Source: Beijerinckiaceae bacterium
GTDB lineage: Bacteria > Bacteroidota > Bacteroidia > Chitinophagales > Chitinophagaceae
Assembly (NCBI GenBank): GCA_903970475.1
Contig: CAJCIQ010000076.1
Span: 1-52,150 of the forward strand
Length of the DNA: 52,150 nucleotides
Reading direction: 5' to 3'
A model generated the notes under the pieces. The model worked only from the letters and a program-made list of their open reading frames with translations, had not been told where the DNA came from and made no database searches. A program made the translations under genes and the position numbers. Below, one piece after another: positions 42,117-50,637 of this stretch; positions within the stretch are counted from its first letter, which is position 1; the number at the start of each line of letters is the position of its first letter.

Positions 42117-42689
42117 ATGGAATCTCCATTGATTACTCACCTGTTGGGCTATGGGTCTATACCTGAAAAGGATAGGCCTTTGATTGAAGCGGCCTTTGAG
42201 CGGAGGGGTGCAAAGGAGGGGGAGAATCTGTTTAAAGGTAGCAGGGTATGCCGGGAGCTTTTCTTTATTGAAGAAGGTGTCCTTAGGATCGTCAATATCA
42301 ATTCCATTGATGTGGAGGTGACCTATTACTTTATGAGTGAACAGCAGTTCTGCTGCATCTTGCATAGTTTCAATGATGAGGTGCCGGCCAGTGAATGCAT
42401 ACTGGCGGCTAGCGACGCTACCTTATTGGCCATTTCGAAGCCTGACCTGCTGGCCTTATACGGGGAGTTCCCTTATGTGAAACCTTTATTCGAGCAATCC
42501 ATGCAAGACAGGGTGATGAAAAAGATTCAGCTGAGAAACGCCTACCTGGGGCTGGATGCGAAGTCCAAGTATAAGTTATTCCTGGACCAACAATCCAATA
42601 TTGCCACCAGGGTCCCTTTGCGGGACATTGCTTCCTACCTGGAGATTACGCCCCAATCCCTTAGTCGTATCCGGAAGAGTATGCATTAA
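42117..42689 (+). CDS. Crp/Fnr family transcriptional regulator
   Basis: A 190-residue regulator with the cyclic-nucleotide-binding-like barrel (about 20-120; KEGENLFKGSRVCRELFFIEEGVLRIV) and an HTH (RDIASYLEITPQSLSRIRKS). The FNR cysteine cluster is absent. In place of the ExxSR of the first Crp protein, the recognition helix has QSLSR, so DNA preference may differ. ATG 42117 is chosen over 42090 on domain and promoter grounds. Divergent from the tautomerase gene and 80 bp ahead of an SDR gene, its likely target. Confidence 0.9.
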   Translation: MESPLITHLLGYGSIPEKDRPLIEAAFERRGAKEGENLFKGSRVCRELFFIEEGVLRIVNINSIDVEVTYYFMSEQQFCCILHSFNDEVPASECILAASDATLLAISKPDLLALYGEFPYVKPLFEQSMQDRVMKKIQLRNAYLGLDAKSKYKLFLDQQSNIATRVPLRDIASYLEITPQSLSRIRKSMH

Positions 42690-42769
42690 CTGAAGCATAT
42701 GTTTTTTACCAAATGGTAATTCGTCGCCGCTTTCCTGTATCGAATTTTGTAGGTACAAAATGAAATGAA

Positions 42770-43576
42770 ATGGGAAATTCAAAGATCAAGGACGGCGTAT
42801 TGTCCAATAAGAAAGTAATTATTCTAGGCGGTAGTTCAGGAATTGGTTTTGCTACGGCGAAGTCGGCCCTGGCAGCGGGTGCGGATGTAACCATTGTTTC
42901 TGGTAATCTTACCCGCTTAGATACGGCCCTGGCTCAGTTGGCAGCGGGACCGGAAATTGGGCAGGCAGCGGGACCGGAAATTGGGCAGGCAGAGAGTCGG
43001 GAATTTGCACAGGCAGGGTGTCGGGGATTTGCTGTGGATCTTCGCGTGGAAGAAGATATCAAGCGCTTTTTTGAGGGAGCGGGTGTTTTTGATCATTTGG
43101 TCTATACGGCGGGAGAAAACTTATCCCTGGCGGAGATTTCCGGAACGGACATGGAACAAGCCAGGCAATTCTTCAACATCCGTTTCTGGGGTGCTTTTGC
43201 GGCCGTTAAATATGGAGCTCCCCTTATTAATGCGGGGGGCTCTATCAATTTAACGAGTGGTATCGCTAGCTCCCGTCCGGGTAAGGGCTGGTCCCTGGCT
43301 TCCAGTATCTGTGGGGCGATGGAGGGTTTTACCAGGGCAATGGCTGTTGAGCTCGCGCCCATCCGGGTGAATTGTGTTAAGCCGGGTGTAGTGAAGACGC
43401 CGTTATGGGATGGTTTGGAAAACCGGGAACAGCTATATCAGGCTACGGAGGCGACTTTGTTGCTTAAAAGGGTAGGAGAGGCAGAAAATATTGCTCAGGC
43501 TTTTCTCTACCTGATGACCCAGCCCTTTGGCACGGGTCAGGCCTTGGTAATTGATGGGGGAGCAGAGTTGGTGTAG
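42770..43576 (+). CDS. SDR-family protein lacking YxxxK, with repeat insertion
   Basis: A 268-residue Rossmann protein. The cofactor motif GGSSGIGFA (20-28) and the structural YTAGEN and VNCVKPGVV segments are normal. The segment where YxxxK should lie reads ASSICGAMEGFTRAMAVEL, so both catalytic Tyr and Lys are replaced (A and C by alignment); I recall this ASICGAMEG form as a subfamily feature rather than a recent loss. Residues 58-89 are four 8-residue repeats (AAGPEIGQ twice, then AESREFAQ and AGCRGFAV) inserted after beta-3/alpha-3. Activity as a dehydrogenase is doubtful. It follows a Crp/Fnr gene. Confidence 0.8.
   Translation: MGNSKIKDGVLSNKKVIILGGSSGIGFATAKSALAAGADVTIVSGNLTRLDTALAQLAAGPEIGQAAGPEIGQAESREFAQAGCRGFAVDLRVEEDIKRFFEGAGVFDHLVYTAGENLSLAEISGTDMEQARQFFNIRFWGAFAAVKYGAPLINAGGSINLTSGIASSRPGKGWSLASSICGAMEGFTRAMAVELAPIRVNCVKPGVVKTPLWDGLENREQLYQATEATLLLKRVGEAENIAQAFLYLMTQPFGTGQALVIDGGAELV
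42941..43036 (+). repeat. 24-bp tandem repeat, 2 identical plus 2 diverged copies, in the SDR gene
   Basis: Units start at 42941, 42965, 42989 and 43013. The first two are identical over 24 bp; the third and fourth retain GCAG..GTCGGG.ATTTGC. The unit is a multiple of three and keeps the frame. Confidence 0.88.
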
Positions 43577-43606
43577 TACATTAGCGTATGCTACAAAACC
43601 GAGTCG

Positions 43607-43840
43607 ATCCAATGGGCAATCTTATCCGGGCTGGTCGGCATTTCCCTGTTGTTGGCTATTCCTGTATCTTATTGGATGATGGCAAAGTGGTTGCAGAATT
43701 ATGCTTATCACGCTTCCATGCCCTGGTGGATATTTGCTGCCTCTGGGATGGGCATCTTCATCATAACGTTGGCTACAGTCAGTTTTCAGTCGTTAAGGGC
43801 AGCCCTTATGAATCCTGTGAAGAGTTTGAGGGTTGAGTAA
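43607..43840 (+). pseudogene. 3' remnant of an FtsX/MacB-type ABC permease gene
   Basis: After the SDR stop (43574-43576) the same frame continues as IQWAILSGLVGISLLLAIPV, SYWMMAKWLQNYAYH, PWWIFAASGMGIFIITLATV and ends SLRAALMNPVKSLRVE. This is the last transmembrane pair and the characteristic NPVKSLR(x)E tail of Bacteroidota FtsX-like permeases, which are normally about 800 residues. Only about 78 codons remain and no credible start codon precedes them. Its end overlaps the convergent thioredoxin-like gene by 35 bp. Confidence 0.82.
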
Positions 43841-44384
43841 ACAGTGCTGACAACTCATTGCATAACGATTTGCCCTTATCGGTGTTGTACCATTGCTGAA
43901 GGGCGACTTTGGATGTTTCAAAGTCGGCTTTTTGGGCCCTCAGCCCATAGAAAAGCGCCTGGGCTCCTTTAGGCCTGGGACCCCAGGAAAAGATATCATT
44001 ACCTGTTTGGTCTCTGACGATGAGTTTGGGTATGCTTTTGCTCCCATCGGTCAGATAGGCGGTTATCAGGAAAGGAGGACTGTCCCTTAATTGAAGTTCA
44101 TAGGTGATGAGCGGATTGTGCTGAACCAGGCGCATGAGGAAGGGGAGGATATGGGCTGCATCTCCACACCAGGGTTCTGTGATGATGATCCAATGTTGTT
44201 TATTTCTGATCGATTTTATGGTCCCGACAAGCGCCTCACTAAGTTCCAGTTGCTTGTCCCAACGTTTCATGCGTGCCTGATTGAGTCTGGTATAGTTCAT
44301 GTAATGTTCATCATCATATGGATGCTCAGCGTGCCGCTTGCTCAGGATATAATCGAATAGTTGCTGGTAGTCTCCGTAGGTCAT
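43806..44384 (-). CDS. Thioredoxin-fold family protein with WCGD motif
   Basis: A 192-residue soluble protein of the Bacteroidota thioredoxin-like family with the active-site-like ITEPWCGDAAHILP (one cysteine instead of CxxC), a thioredoxin strand YELQLRDS and the cis-proline-like SIPKLIV. With one active-site Cys it may be a reductase with external thiol or a non-redox relative. No signal peptide. It has the best-defined promoter in the window (44392-44424). Confidence 0.83.
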   Translation of the reverse strand: MTYGDYQQLFDYILSKRHAEHPYDDEHYMNYTRLNQARMKRWDKQLELSEALVGTIKSIRNKQHWIIITEPWCGDAAHILPFLMRLVQHNPLITYELQLRDSPPFLITAYLTDGSKSIPKLIVRDQTGNDIFSWGPRPKGAQALFYGLRAQKADFETSKVALQQWYNTDKGKSLCNELSALFTQPSNSSQDS

Positions 44385-44391
44385 AAGCGCT

Positions 44392-44424
44392 CAAAATTAA
44401 AGCTTTTGGACTTTCGGCTACAAA
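44392..44424 (-). promoter_or_regulatory. Full consensus Bacteroidota promoter for the thioredoxin-like gene
   Basis: On the minus strand TTTG (44424-44421), 21 nt spacer and TAATTTTG (44399-44392) match both boxes exactly. The -7 box ends 7 nt before ATG 44384. Confidence 0.65.
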
Positions 44425-44494
44425 CTAAGGTATTTTGGATACAGCGTTAGGTATAGAATGGAAGGATCTTTGGGCGGAGAATAAATTAAAAGCA

Positions 44495-45217
44495 ATGAAA
44501 CATATTTTGATTACAGGCGCTAACAAAGGCGTAGGTTTTGAAACGGCAAAGCAACTGGCTCAGTTGGGTAATTTTGTGTTCTTGGGTTCAAGGGATCTTT
44601 CGGCGGGGCAACGCGCTGTCGATCAGTTGAAAGCTATCGGAATCACTAATGTGGAGGCCATTCAAATAGAGGTGACCGATCCTGATTCCATTAAGGAGGC
44701 CAAGGCTACATTGGATGCCAAAATCGGGACCCTGGACGTGCTGATTAATAATGCGGGTATTTCCGGCGATGCGCATCAGCAGTTATCTGAATCCAGTATG
44801 GAAAGCATTCGACAGGTATTTGAGACTAATTTTTTTGGGGTCCTTCAGACTACCCAGGTTATGCTGCCCTTGCTCAGGAAGTCTTCCGCTCCATCGATTG
44901 TTAACGTATCGTCTGAAATAAGTTCTTTAAGCATGAATATGTCCGAGAACAGGAACAGCAACTGGAAGCATTATTCCACCTATGGTAGTTCCAAGACGGC
45001 TTTGAATGGACTTACGGTTATGCTGGCCAATGAGCTACGTGAGGAAAACATTATGGTCAATAATGTAACCCCGGGTTATACGGCTACTGACCTCAATCAG
45101 TTCAAGGGGCTAAAGACCCCGGAAGAAGGTGCCAAACCTATTGTTGCATTAGCGATATTAACGGATAGGACAGTGACAGGAAAGTTCTTTAAAGATGGGG
45201 GCGTTGTCGGGTGGTAA
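44495..45217 (+). CDS. SDR-family oxidoreductase (carbonyl-reductase-like)
   Basis: A 240-residue classical short-chain dehydrogenase: NAD(P)-binding TGANKGVGFE (about 6-15), NNAGI, catalytic Ser in NVSSEI and the YGSSK motif after HYSTYG, and VTPGYTATDLN following. It is complete and typical; the substrate is unknown, and the resemblance is to carbonyl reductases. ATG 44495 is chosen over the TTG at 44435. The MscS gene starts within 31 bp of its end, so they may be cotranscribed. Confidence 0.93.
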   Translation: MKHILITGANKGVGFETAKQLAQLGNFVFLGSRDLSAGQRAVDQLKAIGITNVEAIQIEVTDPDSIKEAKATLDAKIGTLDVLINNAGISGDAHQQLSESSMESIRQVFETNFFGVLQTTQVMLPLLRKSSAPSIVNVSSEISSLSMNMSENRNSNWKHYSTYGSSKTALNGLTVMLANELREENIMVNNVTPGYTATDLNQFKGLKTPEEGAKPIVALAILTDRTVTGKFFKDGGVVGW

Positions 45218-45247
45218 GAGATGGGAGATTTGCGGTATATTGCGAAC

Positions 45248-47713
45248 ATGGTCAAATACGTCACCCTCCTGCTCCTTTGTACTTTTCAGATCTGGTCCGC
45301 CAATGGCCAGGATACTACGCACCCACAGGCGGCTAAAGTTGCGCCTAAAGATACCCTTCCAGGGATACATCTGCTAAAGGAAGGCACAACCAAATCAGGC
45401 AAGTCAGAGCGGCATAAGGTGGAGTATTTTAAAGATACCATACGTCGGGAAAGGAGACAGTTTGACTCCTCCTTGTTTTCGGCACTTAGAATTCCCACCA
45501 CCGGGGATTATGCCCGGGATCTGGGTAAGGTATACGAAACCCTCAGCCAAATACCTGGTGTAACCGGGTCCTTTACCAGCCTGGAATCCATTCGGAGAAA
45601 CCTCAATCAGGATGATTCCGCACTGGATATCATCAGCACGCGGATGGCCCAAAATGACCGTACGTTCAATGTGCGTAACCTGCAAATGATCAATACCCTG
45701 CTGGAGACTTTAGACAACGCTACGGATGACTATGGCAACTATTTAGATAATTGTGATTCTTCCCTGGATGAAGTGCGGGAAAATATCGCTGATCTAAGGA
45801 ATGATACGCTGATGCTGAGGATTTTCAGGGACTCTTCCCTGACGGCCACCTTTAAGCCTCAGCTTGACCAACTGAAATCCAAATGGAGGGAAGTGGACAG
45901 CCTCGTCACCGAAACCGGAAAGGACATCAATACGTTGAATTCCCAGGCTTCTGCTCATTCCATACTGATCGGTGAACTTCAATCCCGGGTTGCTTCGGAA
46001 TTAAAGGCGGTTGGATCCCGGGCTTTCGGAAAAGAGCAGCCCTTTTTATGGGAGGATCAGATTACGGCGCATTCATTTAACCACGATGCATTTAAGCAAT
46101 CGGTTGCCGAAGAAAACCAACTGACTAAGTTTTATTTCTCGACAAAGCGTAATAACAGGATGTGGCTCGTGATCATGGGGGCTGTTTTTTTCTTATGGAT
46201 TTTTATAAACTTCAGGTCGCTTAAAAGGCTCCGTAAACTCGATGCGTTGGAAACGTTGCATCTGCGTTTCATTGATAAAATGCCTATCGCTTCATCCTTG
46301 TTGTTTATGCTCAGCCTGGCTCCTCTCTTCGACCTGCATGCGCCTGCTATATATGTGGAGTCTATACAATTATTCTCGATGGTGGTGCTGACTTTTGTAT
46401 TGCGCAAGAAGGTGCCCAGGGAAGTGCTGGTGGGCTGGTGCATATTCGTCGTGTTGTTCCTGTTATTAACCGTCTCCCGCGTTGCCCTGGTTTCCATACC
46501 TCCTCAACGTTGGGCTTATTTAATCATCAATTCCGCCGCATTATTCCTTTGCATATTCTTCCTGCTCAGGCTTCGTAAAATCTACGGCACATGGATCGTC
46601 TATGCCTTGAGCCTGTATTTGTTTTTTAACCTGGCTGCCATCGTCTGTAATCTGTTCTCCAGGGTAACCCTGTCTCAGATATTCGCTTACACGGCTGCTT
46701 ATGCGTTTGCTCAACTGATCGGTCTGGTCATCTTCGTCTATTTGGTGGTAGAAGCCTTTTTGGTGCAGGTCATGACCAGCCGTATCCGCAAAAAATATCC
46801 TGAGGTATTCGACATTGAGTTTATTGCCAAATCCATACGGCGCTTTGCCATCATTGTGGCGGTAGTGTTATGGTTGATCGTGCTGGCTATCAACCTGAAC
46901 CTCTTTGATGCCGGGTATGAACTGCTGTATGACTTCTTTAATAAGGTCCGGAAGGTGGGCAATTTCAACTTTTCCATAGGCGGTATCTTATTGTTCCTGG
47001 GCATTATATGGTTCGCTAATTTCCTCCAGAAATATGTCTCCTATTTCTTTGGGGATACGGGTGATGATGCGGCCTTTGATGATAAAGGACAACGATCCAA
47101 ATTGATGGTCACCAGGCTTATCCTGTTGATCGCCGGATTTTTGCTTGCCGTGGCGGCATCAGGCCTGGCAGTGGATAGAATTACTGTAATCCTCGGTGCA
47201 TTGGGTGTTGGTGTCGGTTTGGGCCTGCAAAATATCGTCAATAATTTTGTCTCCGGTGTTATCCTCATATTTGACCGGCCCCTGCGTATTGGTGATACCG
47301 TTGACATTGGTGACAAGCGGGGAAGGGTCAAGGAAATCGGCATCCGTTCCAGCACCCTGCTTACTGAAGACGGAGCTGAAGTGATCATTCCCAATGGAGA
47401 TGTGCTGTCCCATAACATTGTCAACTGGACTTTGAGTAATAACCACGCCAGGGTGGCGCTGTCCTTCACCATGGAGAAACCTGCAAATGCAGATGTTTTG
47501 GATCCGGAAGCTATTAAGCATATAATAAAGGAAAACAATAACGTATTGCCACAAAGAGAGCCAGAAGTTACCATCAACTCAGTGAATACCAAGAACGTTG
47601 AAATGGAGATCTTCTTCTGGATTATTGATTTTAATAAACAAGGAATAACGGCCGCAGAAGTGAAGACGGCAATATACAGACATTTTGAGGGTAAAGGGAT
47701 TGTTATCGGGTAG
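45248..47713 (+). CDS. Large MscS-type mechanosensitive channel
   Basis: An 821-residue MscK/DUF3772-like channel. A signal peptide (ending SANGQ) precedes a long periplasmic helical region (about 25-290), followed by about 10-11 membrane helices (about 295-610) and the MscS core: pore helix and its continuation LGALGVGVGLGLQNIVNNFV, then VSGVILIFDRPLRIGDTVDI and the beta domain (RVKEIGIRSSTLLTEDGAEVIIPNG). It opens under membrane tension to relieve osmotic downshock. ATG 45248 gives the cleanest signal sequence; ATG 45221 is the alternative. Confidence 0.9.
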   Translation: MVKYVTLLLLCTFQIWSANGQDTTHPQAAKVAPKDTLPGIHLLKEGTTKSGKSERHKVEYFKDTIRRERRQFDSSLFSALRIPTTGDYARDLGKVYETLSQIPGVTGSFTSLESIRRNLNQDDSALDIISTRMAQNDRTFNVRNLQMINTLLETLDNATDDYGNYLDNCDSSLDEVRENIADLRNDTLMLRIFRDSSLTATFKPQLDQLKSKWREVDSLVTETGKDINTLNSQASAHSILIGELQSRVASELKAVGSRAFGKEQPFLWEDQITAHSFNHDAFKQSVAEENQLTKFYFSTKRNNRMWLVIMGAVFFLWIFINFRSLKRLRKLDALETLHLRFIDKMPIASSLLFMLSLAPLFDLHAPAIYVESIQLFSMVVLTFVLRKKVPREVLVGWCIFVVLFLLLTVSRVALVSIPPQRWAYLIINSAALFLCIFFLLRLRKIYGTWIVYALSLYLFFNLAAIVCNLFSRVTLSQIFAYTAAYAFAQLIGLVIFVYLVVEAFLVQVMTSRIRKKYPEVFDIEFIAKSIRRFAIIVAVVLWLIVLAINLNLFDAGYELLYDFFNKVRKVGNFNFSIGGILLFLGIIWFANFLQKYVSYFFGDTGDDAAFDDKGQRSKLMVTRLILLIAGFLLAVAASGLAVDRITVILGALGVGVGLGLQNIVNNFVSGVILIFDRPLRIGDTVDIGDKRGRVKEIGIRSSTLLTEDGAEVIIPNGDVLSHNIVNWTLSNNHARVALSFTMEKPANADVLDPEAIKHIIKENNNVLPQREPEVTINSVNTKNVEMEIFFWIIDFNKQGITAAEVKTAIYRHFEGKGIVIG

Positions 47714-47735
47714 GATTCAAGGTGGGTTGCCTCTT

Positions 47736-50162
47736 TCAGGCGCCTGCCGGCAGCCGTATATGAAAGGTTGCACCCTCAGTCTGTTCGCTGAAAGCGAAGA
47801 TCTCTCCTTGGTGATTCTCGACTATTCTCTGGCAAATAGCAAGTCCTATCCCTGTACCGCTGTATTCGTTTTTGCGATGGAGGCGTTGAAAGATATTAAA
47901 TATCAGTTTGGCTTGTGAAGGGGGGAAGCCAATACCATTGTCCGAAACCCGGATATGCCACGTGTCGGCCTCGCGGGTGGCGCTGATATCAATCCGGGGC
48001 GGTGAATCAACCTTAGCATACTTAAGGGAATTTGAAATTAAGTTGCTGAATAGTTGCAGCATTTGCTGGGGCATGGCCGTAAGCGTGGGTAGTTGACCAA
48101 CCGTAACCTGGGCTTGCTTCTGTTCGATGAGCAAGTCTAAGTCTCCAAGGACATTGCGGATGATGGCATTCAGGTCAACGGATTCAAAAAGTTCTGGAGT
48201 AGGCTCTAGTTCAGAATAAGTAAGTATGTCACTGATCAGCAACCGCATTCTGTTGGCGGCATTGTTAATCTTTGTGAAATAACTTCGGGTGCTCTCACTG
48301 GTATCCGTTACACTGGATTGAATGATGTCCAGGTAGGTGGTGATCTTACGTATGGGCTCCTGCAAGTCATGGGAAGCAATGTGGGCAAACTGGGTGAGGT
48401 CGGCATTGGAGCGTTTGAGTTGGCGGTTGGCTTCTGCGAGCTCACGGGTATTTTCAGAAATGAGTTGTTCTATATGTTGACGTGCACGGATCTGTTCGGT
48501 AACGATGATGGCCACGGCAATAATGCCGATAACGTTGCCATTGGGATCTGTTTCGGGTTCATAAAGAAAGCTGATATACTCGTTACTGAGCTTTCCATCC
48601 CGAGGTAAAGTAATGGGCCTGTCCTGGATGGATATCGTTTTACCATCGTGGTAGACACTATGCAACAGTTCTTCGAATCCTTGATTCCGGACCTCAGGAA
48701 GGCCATCAAAGATGGGTTTGTGCATCACTTCCTTGGTGGTTTTGCCCCAGAGTTCAAGCATGCGGTCGTTGGCGATTTCTACTATATAGTCGGGTCCTCG
48801 GAAGATACAAATGGCAACGGGCGCCTTGAGAATGGTGTTACGCATGTTCTTTTCATTCTCCTCAACCTGTTTTTTGGCCAGGTTGAGGGCCGTAACATCA
48901 GCGCCAGTTGACATAACGCCGTAAATATGGCCGCTAGCGTTTCTTAAGGGAACAAAACTATAGTTGAAATACTTCGATCGCCTCATGCCATCAAGGCCTA
49001 GGTTAACTTGGAAATTTTCCCCATGAATGGGCTGTCCGGTTGAATATACCTCGCCTAATTCTTTAATGATGGATGGGGCCATTTCCGGGACCATTTCATG
49101 GAGGGGGTGTCCGATCACGTTTTTGCCCCTACCCCAGGAATCAAGCATGGCCTGGTTAGCCAGCGCAATTTGTATCTCAGGGCCAATGAAAACACCAATG
49201 GGAAAGGAAGCGCTTTCTATGAGGTCGCGGACCTGCTGCTCACTGCTTCGAATGGATGCTTCTGCATTTTTAAGTTTCGTTATATCTGTATAGGAACTGA
49301 CATGCCCCACAAAGATTCCGTCGGCTGTAAACCGGGGAGACCCGTTAGCCAGCACCCATGCATATTCTCCAAGGTTATTGCGGATGCGGAATTCTCCTGT
49401 AAAACCAGATTTTTTGGCGACTGCCTCTGAAAAGATGCAGGTGCATTTTTCCAGGTCGTCGGGATGTACAAGATTTGCCCACCCAATGGAAAGAAAGTCT
49501 GCAAGCGGCCACCCGGTAAGATTGGTCCAGGCTTGATTCAGATAGGTGAAATGCCCTGTTTCGTTGTTTACGGCTATGAGTACATTTGATCCTTCGGCCA
49601 AGGTTCGGAAACGTTCTTCACTTTCCATCACCGCCTGTTGGAAGTCTGCTTTTTCCTTTTCCTGTAATACCTTCCGGGTGGTTTCTGTGCAGATAACCAG
49701 TACGCCCTCGATCTTGCCGGAATCGCCCATTACAGGGCTATAACCGAAGGTCCAATATACTTCTTCCAGGGAGCCATTACGATATATGGGAACTAGCATA
49801 TCTTCGTGGTAGGTCGCTTCTCCAGTGCTTAAAACCTGGTGCATCAGGGGATAAATAACCGGCCATATTTCCGGCCAACATTCCTCACCTTTTTGTCCAA
49901 GCGCCCCAGGGTGTTTGCCCTGATCGCCCAAACTGGGACGATAGGCGTCGTTGTAAAACTGGATATGGTCTTTCCCCCACCAAAGGAACATGGGTGTTTT
50001 TGCGCCCAGGAGGATAGATACGGTGGTGCGCAAACTGTACGGCCAGGAGTCAGGAGACCCCAAAGTCGAATTTGCCCAGTCATAGGCGCGGATTAATTTG
50101 CCCATTTCGCCTCCGCCATTCAGGAAGTAAAGAGCCGTCCTATCTTTCTCAGTCATATTCAT
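47736..50162 (-). CDS. Soluble multi-PAS sensor histidine kinase
   Basis: An 808-residue kinase without membrane helices. It carries four PAS-type modules (about 45-165, 190-300, 310-430 and 440-560; e.g. LVHPDDLEKCTCIFSEAV and FTGEFRIRNNLGEYAW in the second), a coiled linker, then HisKA with phospho-acceptor H598 in IASHDLQEPIRK, N box LFSNLISNSLKY, and G boxes SDNGIGFPPSQAKLIFNIF and GTGIGLAICQ. The SHDLQEP form is typical of bacteriophytochrome-like and PAS kinases. No response regulator is adjacent. It probably senses a cytoplasmic ligand, redox state or light. Confidence 0.92.
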   Translation of the reverse strand: MNMTEKDRTALYFLNGGGEMGKLIRAYDWANSTLGSPDSWPYSLRTTVSILLGAKTPMFLWWGKDHIQFYNDAYRPSLGDQGKHPGALGQKGEECWPEIWPVIYPLMHQVLSTGEATYHEDMLVPIYRNGSLEEVYWTFGYSPVMGDSGKIEGVLVICTETTRKVLQEKEKADFQQAVMESEERFRTLAEGSNVLIAVNNETGHFTYLNQAWTNLTGWPLADFLSIGWANLVHPDDLEKCTCIFSEAVAKKSGFTGEFRIRNNLGEYAWVLANGSPRFTADGIFVGHVSSYTDITKLKNAEASIRSSEQQVRDLIESASFPIGVFIGPEIQIALANQAMLDSWGRGKNVIGHPLHEMVPEMAPSIIKELGEVYSTGQPIHGENFQVNLGLDGMRRSKYFNYSFVPLRNASGHIYGVMSTGADVTALNLAKKQVEENEKNMRNTILKAPVAICIFRGPDYIVEIANDRMLELWGKTTKEVMHKPIFDGLPEVRNQGFEELLHSVYHDGKTISIQDRPITLPRDGKLSNEYISFLYEPETDPNGNVIGIIAVAIIVTEQIRARQHIEQLISENTRELAEANRQLKRSNADLTQFAHIASHDLQEPIRKITTYLDIIQSSVTDTSESTRSYFTKINNAANRMRLLISDILTYSELEPTPELFESVDLNAIIRNVLGDLDLLIEQKQAQVTVGQLPTLTAMPQQMLQLFSNLISNSLKYAKVDSPPRIDISATREADTWHIRVSDNGIGFPPSQAKLIFNIFQRLHRKNEYSGTGIGLAICQRIVENHQGEIFAFSEQTEGATFHIRLPAGA

Positions 50163-50405
50163 TTATGACTATTATGATTTGTTGGGAAAGTTACTGATTT
50201 TAACACAAGGCAAAAAAGGGGCCGATTATGGGTGTATTTACCCCCATTGAAATTTGGGTCTTTGTGTGTTGAAAGTTGTTGCCATACCGCTACAATACAT
50301 GAGGAAAATAGGTGACATGTTCTCATTCGAGCTGGGCTTTATAGGGATTAAGCCTGGCATGGTTTTTTACCTACTTTTTATATTGTTTATTAAAACGCAC
50401 TTGTT

Positions 50406-50582
50406 ATGTTACGCTGGACAATCATATTTCTCATCATTGCCATTGTGGCTGGAGCTTTTGGCTTTTTTGGTATTGCCGCCGGAGCAGCAACTATTGCCAA
50501 GGTGCTGTTCTTCATATTTATTGTCTTGTTTCTGGTCTCTCTGATAGGGGGTAGTAGGGGCTGGGGCCGGCGTTCAGGTTAA
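50406..50582 (+). CDS. DUF1328 (YtjA-like) small membrane protein
   Basis: A 58-residue protein [20 protein letters not shown]..., with the DUF1328 pattern: start MLRW, two membrane helices (about 4-26 and 30-47) separated by [11 protein letters not shown], and a short basic tail GWGRRSG. Such proteins are common stress-associated small membrane proteins of unknown function. A preceding region (50163-50405) contains no other credible gene; a TACTTTTT element near 50372 is a weak -7 candidate. Confidence 0.88.
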   Translation: MLRWTIIFLIIAIVAGAFGFFGIAAGAATIAKVLFFIFIVLFLVSLIGGSRGWGRRSG

Positions 50583-50608
50583 TTTTCGATTTAACGGTTC
50601 GATTCTTT

Positions 50609-50622
50609 TCGAAGGGCTTCGA
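50609..50622. terminator. Weak hairpin between DUF1328 gene and convergent unknown gene
   Basis: TCGAAG-GG-CTTCGA is an almost perfect palindrome followed by TCTTTGC. The loop is small and the T-run poor, so terminator function is tentative. Confidence 0.25.
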
Positions 50623-50637
50623 TCTTTGCATGAAGTT

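Noticed and set aside
50254..50544. 96-codon plus-strand frame before and over the DUF1328 gene
   Set aside because: The frame has no family character, while the overlapping 58-residue frame is a clear DUF1328 protein.
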